From the NCBI RefSeq assembly GCF_009861505.1, contig NZ_WTFT01000010.1, forward strand, positions 1-60,182: DNA of 60,182 bases, read 5' to 3'. The DNA comes from Pseudomonas izuensis. GTDB lineage: Bacteria > Pseudomonadota > Gammaproteobacteria > Pseudomonadales > Pseudomonadaceae. Position numbers and translations under genes: made by a program. The notes beneath the pieces are model-generated. The model searched no databases, was not told the DNA's origin, and worked only from the letters and a program-made list of their open reading frames with translations. This document shows, in pieces, positions 1 through 7,564 of this stretch (position 1 is the stretch's first letter; each line of letters opens with the position of its first letter).

Positions 1-95
1 AGCATGGCTTGCCCGCGATGGACGTCAACGATAACGCGCCCAGTCTGAATGACCGCGTTGTCCGAAGGTTTTTCGCTGGCAAGCCAGCTCCTACG
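1..95. repeat. REP pair, left part cut by window edge
   Basis: Two inverted REP arms are visible: a partial arm with GCTTGCCCGCGATGG at 7-21, and a facing arm TCGCTGGCAAGCCAGCTCCTAC at 73-94 of the same family seen throughout the window. The right arm supplies the stop codon (CTA at 91-93 is TAG on the minus strand) of the mgtC-like gene. Confidence 0.8.
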
Positions 96-594
96 AGGGG
101 TCGTGGTCTTTTTCGAGCATTTTTACGATTTTTGGCATGACGCTGAAAATCGCCAACGCCAGAAACGTGCTGAACACCGCCGTCGCCTCCCTGCCCAACC
201 CGGCCGAAACGCCGATGGCGGCGGTCATCCACAGGCCGGCGGCGGTGGTCAGGCCTTTGACGTGGCCTTCGTCGCCCTCGTGGTTTTTCAGTATGGTGCC
301 GGCCCCGAGAAAACCGATCCCGGCGATCACGCCCTGCACCACCCGGCTCATGGCATCGGCCTGGGAGCCGGACATTTGTGGTACCAGCACAAACAGCGCT
401 GCACCCAGCGCGACCAGCATGTGGGTACGAACCCCTGCTGCCTTGCCCTGGTGTTCGCGTTCGAAACCGAGAATGCCGCCCAGCACCGCCGCCATCAGCA
501 GGCGCACGGTGATACGGGTCAGTTGCGAGGCATCGCCGATGTCGGCGAATTCGGCTTGCAGGGTCTCCCAGACTTCATGCCACCAGGCGTTCAT
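91..594 (-). CDS. MgtC/SapB family inner-membrane protein
   Basis: A 167-residue membrane protein of the MgtC/SapB family. Several hydrophobic segments are visible, with the family hallmark block around residues 20-50 (LLMAAVLGGILGFEREHQGK) and a glycine-rich GIGFLGAGTI segment near the middle. The ATG at 594 is chosen because AAGGAC lies about 8 nt upstream and family members start shortly before the first helix; an in-frame ATG 60 nt upstream has no good ribosome site. Family members are linked to Mg2+ limitation and, for true MgtC, to control of the F-ATPase, but many environmental homologues have no proven role. The TAG stop lies inside a REP arm, so the extreme C-terminus may differ from relatives. 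No partner gene is adjacent. Confidence 0.88.
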   Translation of the reverse strand: MNAWWHEVWETLQAEFADIGDASQLTRITVRLLMAAVLGGILGFEREHQGKAAGVRTHMLVALGAALFVLVPQMSGSQADAMSRVVQGVIAGIGFLGAGTILKNHEGDEGHVKGLTTAAGLWMTAAIGVSAGLGREATAVFSTFLALAIFSVMPKIVKMLEKDHDPS

Positions 595-713
595 GGTGCT
601 GTCCTTGTGAAGGGCCATGGAGGATGGACCGCGCCGACCATTAATCGGTTGCACAGAACGATGGCCAGTGCTGCCCGCCTAATGTTTATCCCGTCGCAAA
701 AAAGGCTCACGTC

Positions 714-947
714 ATGTCCGTACGCATCGAGAACCAGACATGCTTCTTTATCACCGAAAATGGCGAGGAAATTCGCCTGTGCCCCGATGTGACCATCATC
801 ACTGACGAGGCCAAGGCCATGTCAGCGGTAGACCTTAACGGCCAGCGCATCTACATCACCGAAGCAGAAGCGGACGCATTGACCGTAGCAGGCGCGGTGG
901 ACGGTCGCCGGCATTTGAAGGCCACGAGCAGTGATTCGGTGATTTGA
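714..947 (+). CDS. Small DUF3203-like protein
   Basis: A 77-residue acidic soluble protein with no signal peptide or membrane segment. The sequence (ENGEEIRLCPDVTIITDE, then YITEAEADALTVAGA) resembles the short Pseudomonas family DUF3203, whose function is unknown. AAGG sits about 10 nt before the ATG. Two cysteines (residues 10 and 23) are present but form no recognisable metal motif. The gene stands alone, between a divergent mgtC-like gene and ccoG. Family assignment is from memory of the pattern and should be treated as moderate. Confidence 0.7.
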   Translation: MSVRIENQTCFFITENGEEIRLCPDVTIITDEAKAMSAVDLNGQRIYITEAEADALTVAGAVDGRRHLKATSSDSVI

Positions 948-961
948 CTGATCCGGATCAA
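948..961. promoter_or_regulatory. Near-consensus ANR/FNR-type box upstream of ccoG
   Basis: CTGAT-CCGG-ATCAA differs at one base from the FNR/ANR consensus TTGAT-N4-ATCAA. It starts one base after the DUF3203 stop codon and lies about 182 nt before the ccoG start, farther than typical for direct activation. It also contains CTGATCCG, the same octamer found at 1048-1055 and 38441-38448. Either it is an ANR site or a partial copy of the operator described at 1046. Confidence 0.35.
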
Positions 962-1045
962 CAACGCCCGCAAGCGCCTGAGATAGGCATTTGCGTCCCG
1001 CCGCGACAGGTGCTTCAACTTGTCGCATGCCGGGCTGCTACAACC

Positions 1046-1094
1046 ATCTGATCCGGTTTTTATTGCAATACCTGAGTCTGTTATGCAATCAGAT
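1046..1094 (+). promoter_or_regulatory. Candidate operator/promoter of ccoG shared with nirA and ccoN
   Basis: ATCTGATCCG at 1046-1055 is followed by CCTGAGTCTGTT at 1071-1082. The same two blocks recur at identical spacing (TCTGAT, 20 nt, TGA[AG][TC]CTGT) upstream of ccoN (38440-38475) and, on the minus strand, upstream of nirA (38408-38373). At ccoG there is also an inverted copy, ATCAGAT, at 1088-1094. The first block starts about 96 nt before the ccoG ATG. The repeated TCTGAT / TCTGTT units look like a direct repeat, as expected for a MocR-type regulator such as the one encoded at 2712. Confidence 0.6.
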
Positions 1095-1142
1095 CGGCGC
1101 TCATAGTGCTCATGCCTGATGGAGGCTGATGAGCGAAAGACC

Positions 1143-2558
1143 ATGAGCGAGAGAATCCCCGTCCGAACCGTAGAAACCTTTGAACCTTCACGCCCGAAGA
1201 AGATGAAGGTCAAAACCAGCGACAACCTGATCCACACCCGCAGCTTCACCGGCCTGTTTCGTACCCTGCGTATGAGCGGCGCCGGTTTCCTGTTCCTGCT
1301 GTTCTTCGGCACCGTATGGTTGAACTGGGGTGGCCGCCAGGCGGTGCTCTGGGACCTCTCCGAAAGCAAATTCCACATCTTTGGCGCGACCTTCTGGCCG
1401 CAGGATTTCATCCTGCTCTCAGCATTGCTGATCATTGCCGCCTTCGGTCTGTTTGCGATCACCGTGTTCGCGGGACGCGTGTGGTGCGGCTACACCTGCC
1501 CGCAGAGTTCCTGGACCTGGATCTTCATGTGGTGCGAGAAAATCACCGAAGGCGAACGCAACCAGCGCATCAAGTTGCAAGCCGCCCCCTGGGGCCTGAA
1601 CAAGTTGATGCGCCGCTCGGCCAAGCACACCTTGTGGCTGGCGATCAGCCTGCTGACCGGCCTGACCTTCGTCGGTTACTTCACGCCGATCCGCCCACTG
1701 GCCCAAGAGCTGCTGACCTTGCAGATGAGCGGCATCAGCCTGTTCTGGGTGCTGTTCTTCACCGGCGCCACCTACATCAACGCCGGCTGGCTGCGCGAAG
1801 CGGTGTGCATGCACATGTGCCCCTATGCACGGTTCCAGAGCGTGATGTTCGACAAGGACACCCTGACCATTTCCTACGATGTAGCGCGGGGCGAAAACCG
1901 TGGCCCGCGCAAACGCGAGGTCAAACCGGCCGAGGCCGGGCTGGGTGATTGCATCGACTGCCAGTTGTGCGTGCAGGTCTGCCCCACCGGTATCGACATC
2001 CGCGACGGCCTGCAGATGGAATGCATCGGTTGTGCGGCGTGTATCGACGCCTGTGATTCGATCATGGACAAGATGGGCTACGAGCGCGGGTTGATCAGCT
2101 ACACCTCGGAGCATCAGTTGCAGGGCGGCAAGACGCACCTGTTGCGGCCACGCCTGATCGGCTACACCGCCGTGCTGCTGGTGATGATCGCCGCGTTGGT
2201 GGTCGCGCTGATGGAACGGCCGATGGTGTCGCTGGACGTGAGCAAGGACCGTGGCCTGTTCCGCGAGAACAGTCAGGGACAGATCGAAAACATCTACAGC
2301 TTGAAGGTCATCAACAAAACCCAGCAACGCCAGGACTACCGCCTGACCCTGGTCGACGGCGACGGCTTCCAGTTGCAAGGCAGGACCGAGTTGAGCCTGG
2401 CGCCGGGCGAGATTGTCGATGTGCCGGTGTCGGTGGCGATGACCACGGATCGGCCAGCCAGTAGCTCACAGGGCATCAGCTTCAAGATCGTCGACAGCGA
2501 TGAGGCCAGTGTTTTCAGCATCGCGAAGAGCCGGTTTGTTGCGCCGATGAATCGTTAA
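1143..2558 (+). CDS. ccoG: Cytochrome c oxidase accessory protein CcoG (orphan copy)
   Basis: A 471-residue polytopic membrane ferredoxin of the CcoG/RdxA/FixG family, which helps copper reduction and assembly of cbb3 oxidases. It has several N-terminal transmembrane helices with WCGYTCPQSSWTW, two ferredoxin-type cysteine clusters (CIDCQLCVQVCP near residue 270 and CIGCAACIDAC near 294), another helix near residue 340, and the C-terminal Ig-like IG_FixG domain. ATG 1143 gives the usual MSERIPV start; an in-frame ATG at 1119 would add eight residues. No ccoHIS or ccoNOQP genes adjoin it. It sits beside a MocR regulator as in P. aeruginosa PA4131-PA4132, so this is probably the second, cyanide-cluster ccoG and not the housekeeping copy. 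Confidence 0.93.
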   Translation: MSERIPVRTVETFEPSRPKKMKVKTSDNLIHTRSFTGLFRTLRMSGAGFLFLLFFGTVWLNWGGRQAVLWDLSESKFHIFGATFWPQDFILLSALLIIAAFGLFAITVFAGRVWCGYTCPQSSWTWIFMWCEKITEGERNQRIKLQAAPWGLNKLMRRSAKHTLWLAISLLTGLTFVGYFTPIRPLAQELLTLQMSGISLFWVLFFTGATYINAGWLREAVCMHMCPYARFQSVMFDKDTLTISYDVARGENRGPRKREVKPAEAGLGDCIDCQLCVQVCPTGIDIRDGLQMECIGCAACIDACDSIMDKMGYERGLISYTSEHQLQGGKTHLLRPRLIGYTAVLLVMIAALVVALMERPMVSLDVSKDRGLFRENSQGQIENIYSLKVINKTQQRQDYRLTLVDGDGFQLQGRTELSLAPGEIVDVPVSVAMTTDRPASSSQGISFKIVDSDEASVFSIAKSRFVAPMNR

Positions 2559-2590
2559 GCCATTAAGATGGCGAGCGCTTCGCGCTCAAT

Positions 2591-2670
2591 CGCGAGCAAG
2601 CTTTGCTCCCACAAGTGCGCCTCGAACCTGTGTGAGCAAGCGGGCGGCGTTCCGACTTGCCCGCGATGAA
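2591..2670. repeat. REP element, degenerate pair
   Basis: The left arm CGCGAGCAAGCTTTGCTCCC is clear at 2591-2610. The partner near 2633-2670 is degraded (GTGAGCAAGCGGG, then ACTTGCCCGCGATG). It fills most of the ccoG to mocR gap. Confidence 0.7.
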
Positions 2671-2711
2671 GCCACCCGGTACTTCCAGAGTAAATTCAAC
2701 TTGGGCACTCG

Positions 2712-4121
2712 ATGAAACGCTACGAAAAATTCGCCGACGACATCGCTGAACTGATCCGCTCCGGCGTCCTCGGCCCCGGCCAGCGCGTGCCGTCGGTGCG
2801 CTACGCCAGCCAGACCTATGGGGTCAGCCCGTCCACGGTGTTCCAGGCCTATTACCTGCTTGAACGCCGTGGCCTGATCCGCGCCCGCCCGCGCTCCGGC
2901 TACTTCGTCAACGCCCATGCACCACGGCCGTTTTCCGAGCCGGTGATCAGCAGCCAGGTCAATGAATCGACCGAGGTCGACGTCAGCGAACTGGTGTTCT
3001 CCGTCCTCGACTCGATCAAGGACCCGAACACCGTGCCCTTCGGCTCGGCATTCCCCAGCCCTACCCTGTTTCCGCTGCAACGGCTGTCGCGCTCGCTGGC
3101 CAGCGCTAGCCGCGAAATGGACCCGCGCATGGTGGTCACCGACATGTCGCCGGGCAACCCGCAACTGCGCCGGCAAATCGCCCTGCGCTACATGGTCGGC
3201 GGGCTCATGCTGCCAATGGAAGAATTGCTGATCACCAACGGCGCCCTGGAAGCACTGAACCTGTGTTTGCAAGCCGTGACCCAACCCGGCGACCTGGTAG
3301 CCATCGAAGCCCCGGCGTTCTACGCCTGCCTGCAAATTCTGGAGCGGCTGAAACTCAAGGCCGTGGAAATCCCGGTGCACCCCCGTGACGGCATCGACCT
3401 CGGCGTCCTGGCGCAAACCCTTGAACGCCATCCGATCAAGGCCTGCTGGTGCATGACCAGCTTCCAGAACCCCATGGGTGCGATCATGCCCGAGGCCAAG
3501 AAGCAGGAGCTTGTCGAGCTGTTGCGCCGTCATCAGGTGCCGCTGATCGAGGACGATGTCTACGCCGAACTCTATTACGGTCAGCAGGCGCCGAAGCCGG
3601 CCAAGGCGTTCGATACCGAAGGGCTGGTGATGCACTGCGGCTCTTTCGCCAAGAGCCTGGCCCCCGGCTACCGCGTCGGCTGGGTCGCCGCCGGGCGCTA
3701 TGCGCAGAAAATCGAACGCTTGAAGCTTATGACGTCGCTGTGCGCGTCCATGCCGGCCCAGGCCGCCATCGCCGATTACCTGCAACACGGCGGCTATGAT
3801 CGGCATCTGCGCAAACTGCGCTATGCCCTGGAAGAACAGCAAAGTGCCATGCTGTCGGCCATTGCCCGTTATTTCCCGGCGGACACCCGCGTCAGCCAAC
3901 CGGCCGGCGGTTACTTCCTGTGGCTGGAGTTGCCGGCACAGATGGATTCGTTGAAGTTGTTCCAGATGGCGCTGGCGCAAGGTATCAGCATCGCGCCCGG
4001 GCCGATTTTCTCGCCGACCCGGCGCTTCAGGAATTGCATCCGGTTGAACTACGGCAGCCCGTGGAACGAAGTGTCGGAAAAGGCGATGGAGACATTGGGG
4101 CGGATTGTGCGGTCGTTCTGA
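2712..4121 (+). CDS. MocR-type regulator: GntR helix-turn-helix plus aminotransferase fold (MpaR-like)
   Basis: A 469-residue protein with an N-terminal GntR winged helix (residues about 1-70, including SVRYASQTYGVSPSTVFQAY) followed by a class I aminotransferase-like domain. The PLP lysine is present in SFAKSLAPGYRVGW near residue 314, and the DDVYAELYY block precedes it. MocR proteins bind PLP or its adducts and control one or a few nearby operons. Position next to ccoG matches P. aeruginosa PA4132 (mpaR), a regulator of the cyanide-inducible PA4129-PA4134 cluster; the direct link here is inference. Likely targets are the promoters sharing TCTGAT-N20-TGARYCTGT. The start is the first ATG, with no strong Shine-Dalgarno (GGGCACTCG precedes it). 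Confidence 0.88.
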   Translation: MKRYEKFADDIAELIRSGVLGPGQRVPSVRYASQTYGVSPSTVFQAYYLLERRGLIRARPRSGYFVNAHAPRPFSEPVISSQVNESTEVDVSELVFSVLDSIKDPNTVPFGSAFPSPTLFPLQRLSRSLASASREMDPRMVVTDMSPGNPQLRRQIALRYMVGGLMLPMEELLITNGALEALNLCLQAVTQPGDLVAIEAPAFYACLQILERLKLKAVEIPVHPRDGIDLGVLAQTLERHPIKACWCMTSFQNPMGAIMPEAKKQELVELLRRHQVPLIEDDVYAELYYGQQAPKPAKAFDTEGLVMHCGSFAKSLAPGYRVGWVAAGRYAQKIERLKLMTSLCASMPAQAAIADYLQHGGYDRHLRKLRYALEEQQSAMLSAIARYFPADTRVSQPAGGYFLWLELPAQMDSLKLFQMALAQGISIAPGPIFSPTRRFRNCIRLNYGSPWNEVSEKAMETLGRIVRSF

Positions 4122-4147
4122 TGATTTGATGTTGTTCGGAATACCGC

Positions 4148-4216
4148 TATCGCGAGCAGGCTCACTCCTACAGGGATCCGCGGTCACCTGTAGGAGTGAG
4201 CCTGCTCGCGATGGCG
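4148..4216. repeat. REP pair between convergent genes
   Basis: Two close inverted arms: TATCGCGAGCAGGCTCACTC at 4148-4167 and GAGTGAGCCTGCTCGCGATG at 4195-4214, separated by a short loop. The element lies between the convergent mocR and SDR genes and could fold as a strong hairpin for both 3' ends. Confidence 0.85.
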
Positions 4217-4244
4217 TCGGTTCAGGCAATGCAAATTCTGAAAC

Positions 4245-4991
4245 CTAACGCCCACCACCCAAATCAACAAAAGTCCCGGTCGCATAGGACGCCTTGTCCG
4301 ACAACAACCACACAATCGCCTCGGCCACTTCATCCGGTCGCCCGCCACGGGCCATCGGGATTGCCGACTCCAGCTTGCTGACCCGATCCGGATCGCCGCT
4401 CAGCGCATGGAAGTCGGTGTAGATGTAACCCGGACGCACCGCATTGACGCGAATCCCCTCGCCCGCCACTTCCTTGGACAAGCCAATGGTGAAGGTGTCG
4501 AGCGCGCCCTTGGAGGCGGCGTAGTCGACATACTCATTAGGCGAACCCAGGCGCGCGGCGACCGAGGACACGTTGACGATGCTGCCACCCTGCCCGCCGT
4601 GCTTGGGCGACATGCGCAGGATCGCGTGCTTGGCGCAGAGTACCGGCGCCAGCACGTTGGTCTTGAGGATTTTCAGAATGCGGAATTCGGACATTTCGTC
4701 GACCCGGGACTTGTGCCCCACGGTGCCGGCGTTGTTCACCAGCGCCGTGACCCGGCCCAGTTCGGTGTCCACCCGGTTGAACAGCGCGACCACCTCGTCT
4801 TCGATGCTGACATCGGCGCGCACTGCAATGGCTTGCGCACCCAGGGCGCGGACTTGTTCCAGCACGCGTTGCGCCGCCTCTTCATCAGACTGGTAGTTGA
4901 TGCAGATCCGATAACCAAGTTCTGCGGCCAACAGGGCTGTGGCGGCACCGATGCCGCGACTGCCGCCGGTGATGACGATGACTTTTTCCAT
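4245..4991 (-). CDS. SDR family NAD(P)-dependent oxidoreductase
   Basis: A 248-residue classical short-chain dehydrogenase. The cofactor motif TGGSRGIG is at residues 7-14, NNAG near residue 90, and the catalytic pair in YAASK near residue 154; the C-terminus ends in GTFVDLGGGR as is usual. The ATG at 4991 is chosen because it immediately precedes the first beta strand (EKVIVITGG). A 62-residue upstream extension would be translated from a REP element and is rejected. Substrate cannot be told from sequence. The gene is alone, flanked by REP elements on both sides. Confidence 0.9.
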   Translation of the reverse strand: MEKVIVITGGSRGIGAATALLAAELGYRICINYQSDEEAAQRVLEQVRALGAQAIAVRADVSIEDEVVALFNRVDTELGRVTALVNNAGTVGHKSRVDEMSEFRILKILKTNVLAPVLCAKHAILRMSPKHGGQGGSIVNVSSVAARLGSPNEYVDYAASKGALDTFTIGLSKEVAGEGIRVNAVRPGYIYTDFHALSGDPDRVSKLESAIPMARGGRPDEVAEAIVWLLSDKASYATGTFVDLGGGR

Positions 4992-5089
4992 GCAGGCTTT
5001 CCCCGTTTCAAGCGTAAGCGGTCGGGGGGAAGGATAACCGGGCTTTGCGGTTTTTGCATGAAGCGGTGGTGACTTTGCCGACGCCTTCC

Positions 5090-5191
5090 CTGTAGGAGCG
5101 AGCTCGCTCGCGATGGACGTGAACGATAATGCGTAAAACCAGATGCCCAGCGGCGCCCTCGGGTTTTTCGCGAGCAAGCTCGCTCCTACAG
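5090..5191. repeat. REP pair
   Basis: Inverted arms TGTAGGAGCGAGCTCGCTCG (5091-5110) and CGCGAGCAAGCTCGCTCCTA (5169-5188). It lies 23 nt downstream of the stop of the MHYT-GGDEF-EAL gene and upstream of the SDR gene. Confidence 0.88.
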
Positions 5192-5213
5192 TGATGAACG
5201 ATAACGCGGTCGA

Positions 5214-7295
5214 TCACGCGAGCGCCAACTGCTCCGAACGGTGTATTTCCACCATGAAACGGTCAGCCGGCAACGGATGCCCGAGCAGGTAGCCCTGCAA
5301 CGAGTTGCAACCGAGCTGGGTCAGGAAGTCCTGCTGGACATCGGTTTCCACACCTTCGGCGACGATCCGCAGGCCAAGCGCCTGGCCCAGGGCGACAATG
5401 GCAGAAACGATGGCGGCGTCATCGCTATCACGCTCCAGGTCACGCACGAAGCCACGGTCGATTTTCAGTTCGTTGGCCGGCAGGCGCTTGAGGTACATCA
5501 GGCTCGAATAGCCGGTACCGAAGTCATCGATAGACAGGTCGACGCCCATTTCCGACAGCTCCTGCAGCACCGTCATGCTGGCATCGGCATCGCTCATGGC
5601 GGTGGTCTCGGTGATTTCCAGGGTCAGGCTGTTGGCCGGCAACTTGTGCGTGGCCAGCGCCTTGGCGACGCTCTGCACCAGACCGACATGGCAGAACTGC
5701 AACGCCGAAAGGTTCACCGCGATCCGCCAGTCGGTGTAGCCCAGCACGTACCATTCGCGCATCTGCCGGCAGGCTTCGTTGAGCACCCAGTCACCGATGG
5801 GAATGATCAGCCCGGACTTTTCCGCCAGCTCAATGAACTTGTCCGGCAGCAGCATGCCCTGGGTCGGGTGTTCCCAGCGCAACAAGGCTTCGGCGCCGAC
5901 GGGTTGACCGTTGTTGGCGTCAAACTTGGGCTGGTAATACAGGCTGAACTGCTGTTGTTCAACGGCGTTGCGCAGGTCTTGCAACAATTGCAGCTGCTTG
6001 CGTGCGTTACCATTCATCGAGGCATCGAAGAAGCTGTAGCCGTTCTTTCCCCCGCCCTTGGCGTGATACATCGCGGCGTCGGCGTTCATCAGCAGTTCAT
6101 GGGCGGTCTGGCCGTTTCCAGGGTAGAGCGCAATGCCGACACTGGCGGAGATTTGCAAATCGTGTTCGGCGACGCGGAACGAACGCGCAATCAACCCGAC
6201 CTGCCGCGCCGCCAGGTTCATCGCGTCATTCTGCTCGCTCAGTTGCACCAGCAGCACGAACTCATCGCCGCCGATACGCGCCAGGGTGTCCTGGCTGCGC
6301 AGTTCCTCGCGCAGACGCAGGCTGACTTCGCGCAACAGCTGATCGCCCATATGGTGCCCGAACGCATCATTGACCGGCTTGAAGCCATCCAGATCGATGA
6401 ACATCAACGCAAAACAACCGCCCTCGGCGTCCACTCTGGACATCGCCTGATCGATGCGGTCGGCCAGCAACACGCGATTGGGCAGGCCGGTCAGCGTGTC
6501 GTGCAAGGCCAGTTGGGTCAATTCGCGGTTGGCTTCGGTCAGTGACAAGGCCAGGCTGGCGGTGCGGGCTTCGAGTCGCGCATCGAGGATTGAGGTCAGC
6601 AAGGCGATGCTCAGCACGGCCAGGGTGGTGATCAACACCAGGTTGTCCAGGCCATTGCCGTTCAGACCATTGCTGGCCGCACCACAAAAACTGCCATCGG
6701 GAAAGCGTGCCGCCGCCATGCCGGTGTAGTGCATGCCGACGATGGCAATGCCCATGATCACCGCCGCGCCGCCGCGGATCAGCCGTACATGGGGCGTGTG
6801 CTGGCGCAGATGGAACGCGATCCACAACGCCGCGCCGGACGCGCCCACCGCTATGAGCAACGAAGCGCTGAAGAGCGTGGGGTCGTAATCGATACCGGGT
6901 TGCATGCGCATGGCTGCCATGCCGGTGTAGTGCATGGCACTGATTCCCGCGCCCATGGCCAGTGCCCCGAACGCCAGCTGCAAGGCCGGCAATTGCGGCT
7001 GGCTGACCAGCCACAGGGCGAAGCCGCAGGACAGGATACCGATCAACAGCGACAGCAGCGTAAGGGCGACGTCGTAGCCAAGGTCGATCGGCAGTTTGAA
7101 TGCGAGCATGCCGATAAAATGCATCGACCATACGCCGACGCCCATGGCGAAAGCACCGCCCGCCGTCCATAGATGCACGGCACGCCCCTTGGCGGTGGCA
7201 ATGCGCCCGGTCAGGTCGAGCGCGGTGTATGAAGCGAGTATCGCTACACACAGCGAGATGATTACCAGCGTGGGGGAATAACTACCGATGAGCAT
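5214..7295 (-). CDS. MHYT-GGDEF-EAL cyclic-di-GMP protein
   Basis: A 693-residue inner-membrane signalling protein. The N-terminal MHYT sensor (residues about 5-200) has repeated helices with MHFIGM, MHYTGMAAM and MHYTGMAAA, a proposed metal-binding sensor for oxygen, CO or NO. The GGDEF domain has an intact GGDEF near residue 342 and an RxxD inhibitory site (RSQD) five residues before it. The EAL domain has EALLRW near residue 465, DDFGTGYSSL and EGVET. Both catalytic signatures are therefore complete, so it may make or degrade cyclic-di-GMP. ATG 7295 gives the start MLIGSYSP; a GTG 15 nt upstream is possible. It is a lone gene. Confidence 0.93.
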   Translation of the reverse strand: MLIGSYSPTLVIISLCVAILASYTALDLTGRIATAKGRAVHLWTAGGAFAMGVGVWSMHFIGMLAFKLPIDLGYDVALTLLSLLIGILSCGFALWLVSQPQLPALQLAFGALAMGAGISAMHYTGMAAMRMQPGIDYDPTLFSASLLIAVGASGAALWIAFHLRQHTPHVRLIRGGAAVIMGIAIVGMHYTGMAAARFPDGSFCGAASNGLNGNGLDNLVLITTLAVLSIALLTSILDARLEARTASLALSLTEANRELTQLALHDTLTGLPNRVLLADRIDQAMSRVDAEGGCFALMFIDLDGFKPVNDAFGHHMGDQLLREVSLRLREELRSQDTLARIGGDEFVLLVQLSEQNDAMNLAARQVGLIARSFRVAEHDLQISASVGIALYPGNGQTAHELLMNADAAMYHAKGGGKNGYSFFDASMNGNARKQLQLLQDLRNAVEQQQFSLYYQPKFDANNGQPVGAEALLRWEHPTQGMLLPDKFIELAEKSGLIIPIGDWVLNEACRQMREWYVLGYTDWRIAVNLSALQFCHVGLVQSVAKALATHKLPANSLTLEITETTAMSDADASMTVLQELSEMGVDLSIDDFGTGYSSLMYLKRLPANELKIDRGFVRDLERDSDDAAIVSAIVALGQALGLRIVAEGVETDVQQDFLTQLGCNSLQGYLLGHPLPADRFMVEIHRSEQLALA

Positions 7296-7463
7296 AAGAC
7301 GTCTCGCCACCGCCCCCCGTACTGCTTCCTTTCTCGGTGGGGCAAATCGGGCGATTGTACTGATTCCGCCATTGAACGCACTGAAAAAGTAATCATTTAG
7401 CCATCAGGCCGATGAAACGCTTGTTTGATTGACCGTAAACGCTCTATCTCGGCACCTGACTCC

Positions 7464-7558
7464 AGTGGGAGCAAAGCTTGCTCGCGATGACGGACTGACA
7501 TTCAACATTGATGCTGACTGTTATACCGCTATCGCGAGCAAGCTTTGCTCCTACGGGG
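7464..7558. repeat. REP pair 3' of opmB
   Basis: Inverted arms GGGAGCAAAGCTTGCTCGCG (7467-7486) and CGCGAGCAAGCTTTGCTCCT (7533-7552). It ends 7 nt before the opmB stop codon, a spacing repeated at other genes in this window. Confidence 0.88.
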
Positions 7559-7564
7559 TCGGGG

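Noticed and set aside
2586..4229. A 547-codon minus-strand open frame opposite the MocR gene
   Set aside because: Runs through REP sequence at both ends and lacks any motif; the plus-strand gene has an intact HTH and PLP lysine.
4992..5177. N-terminal extension of the SDR gene
   Set aside because: It would be translated from a REP pair, and the family starts directly at the first strand, which follows ATG 4991.
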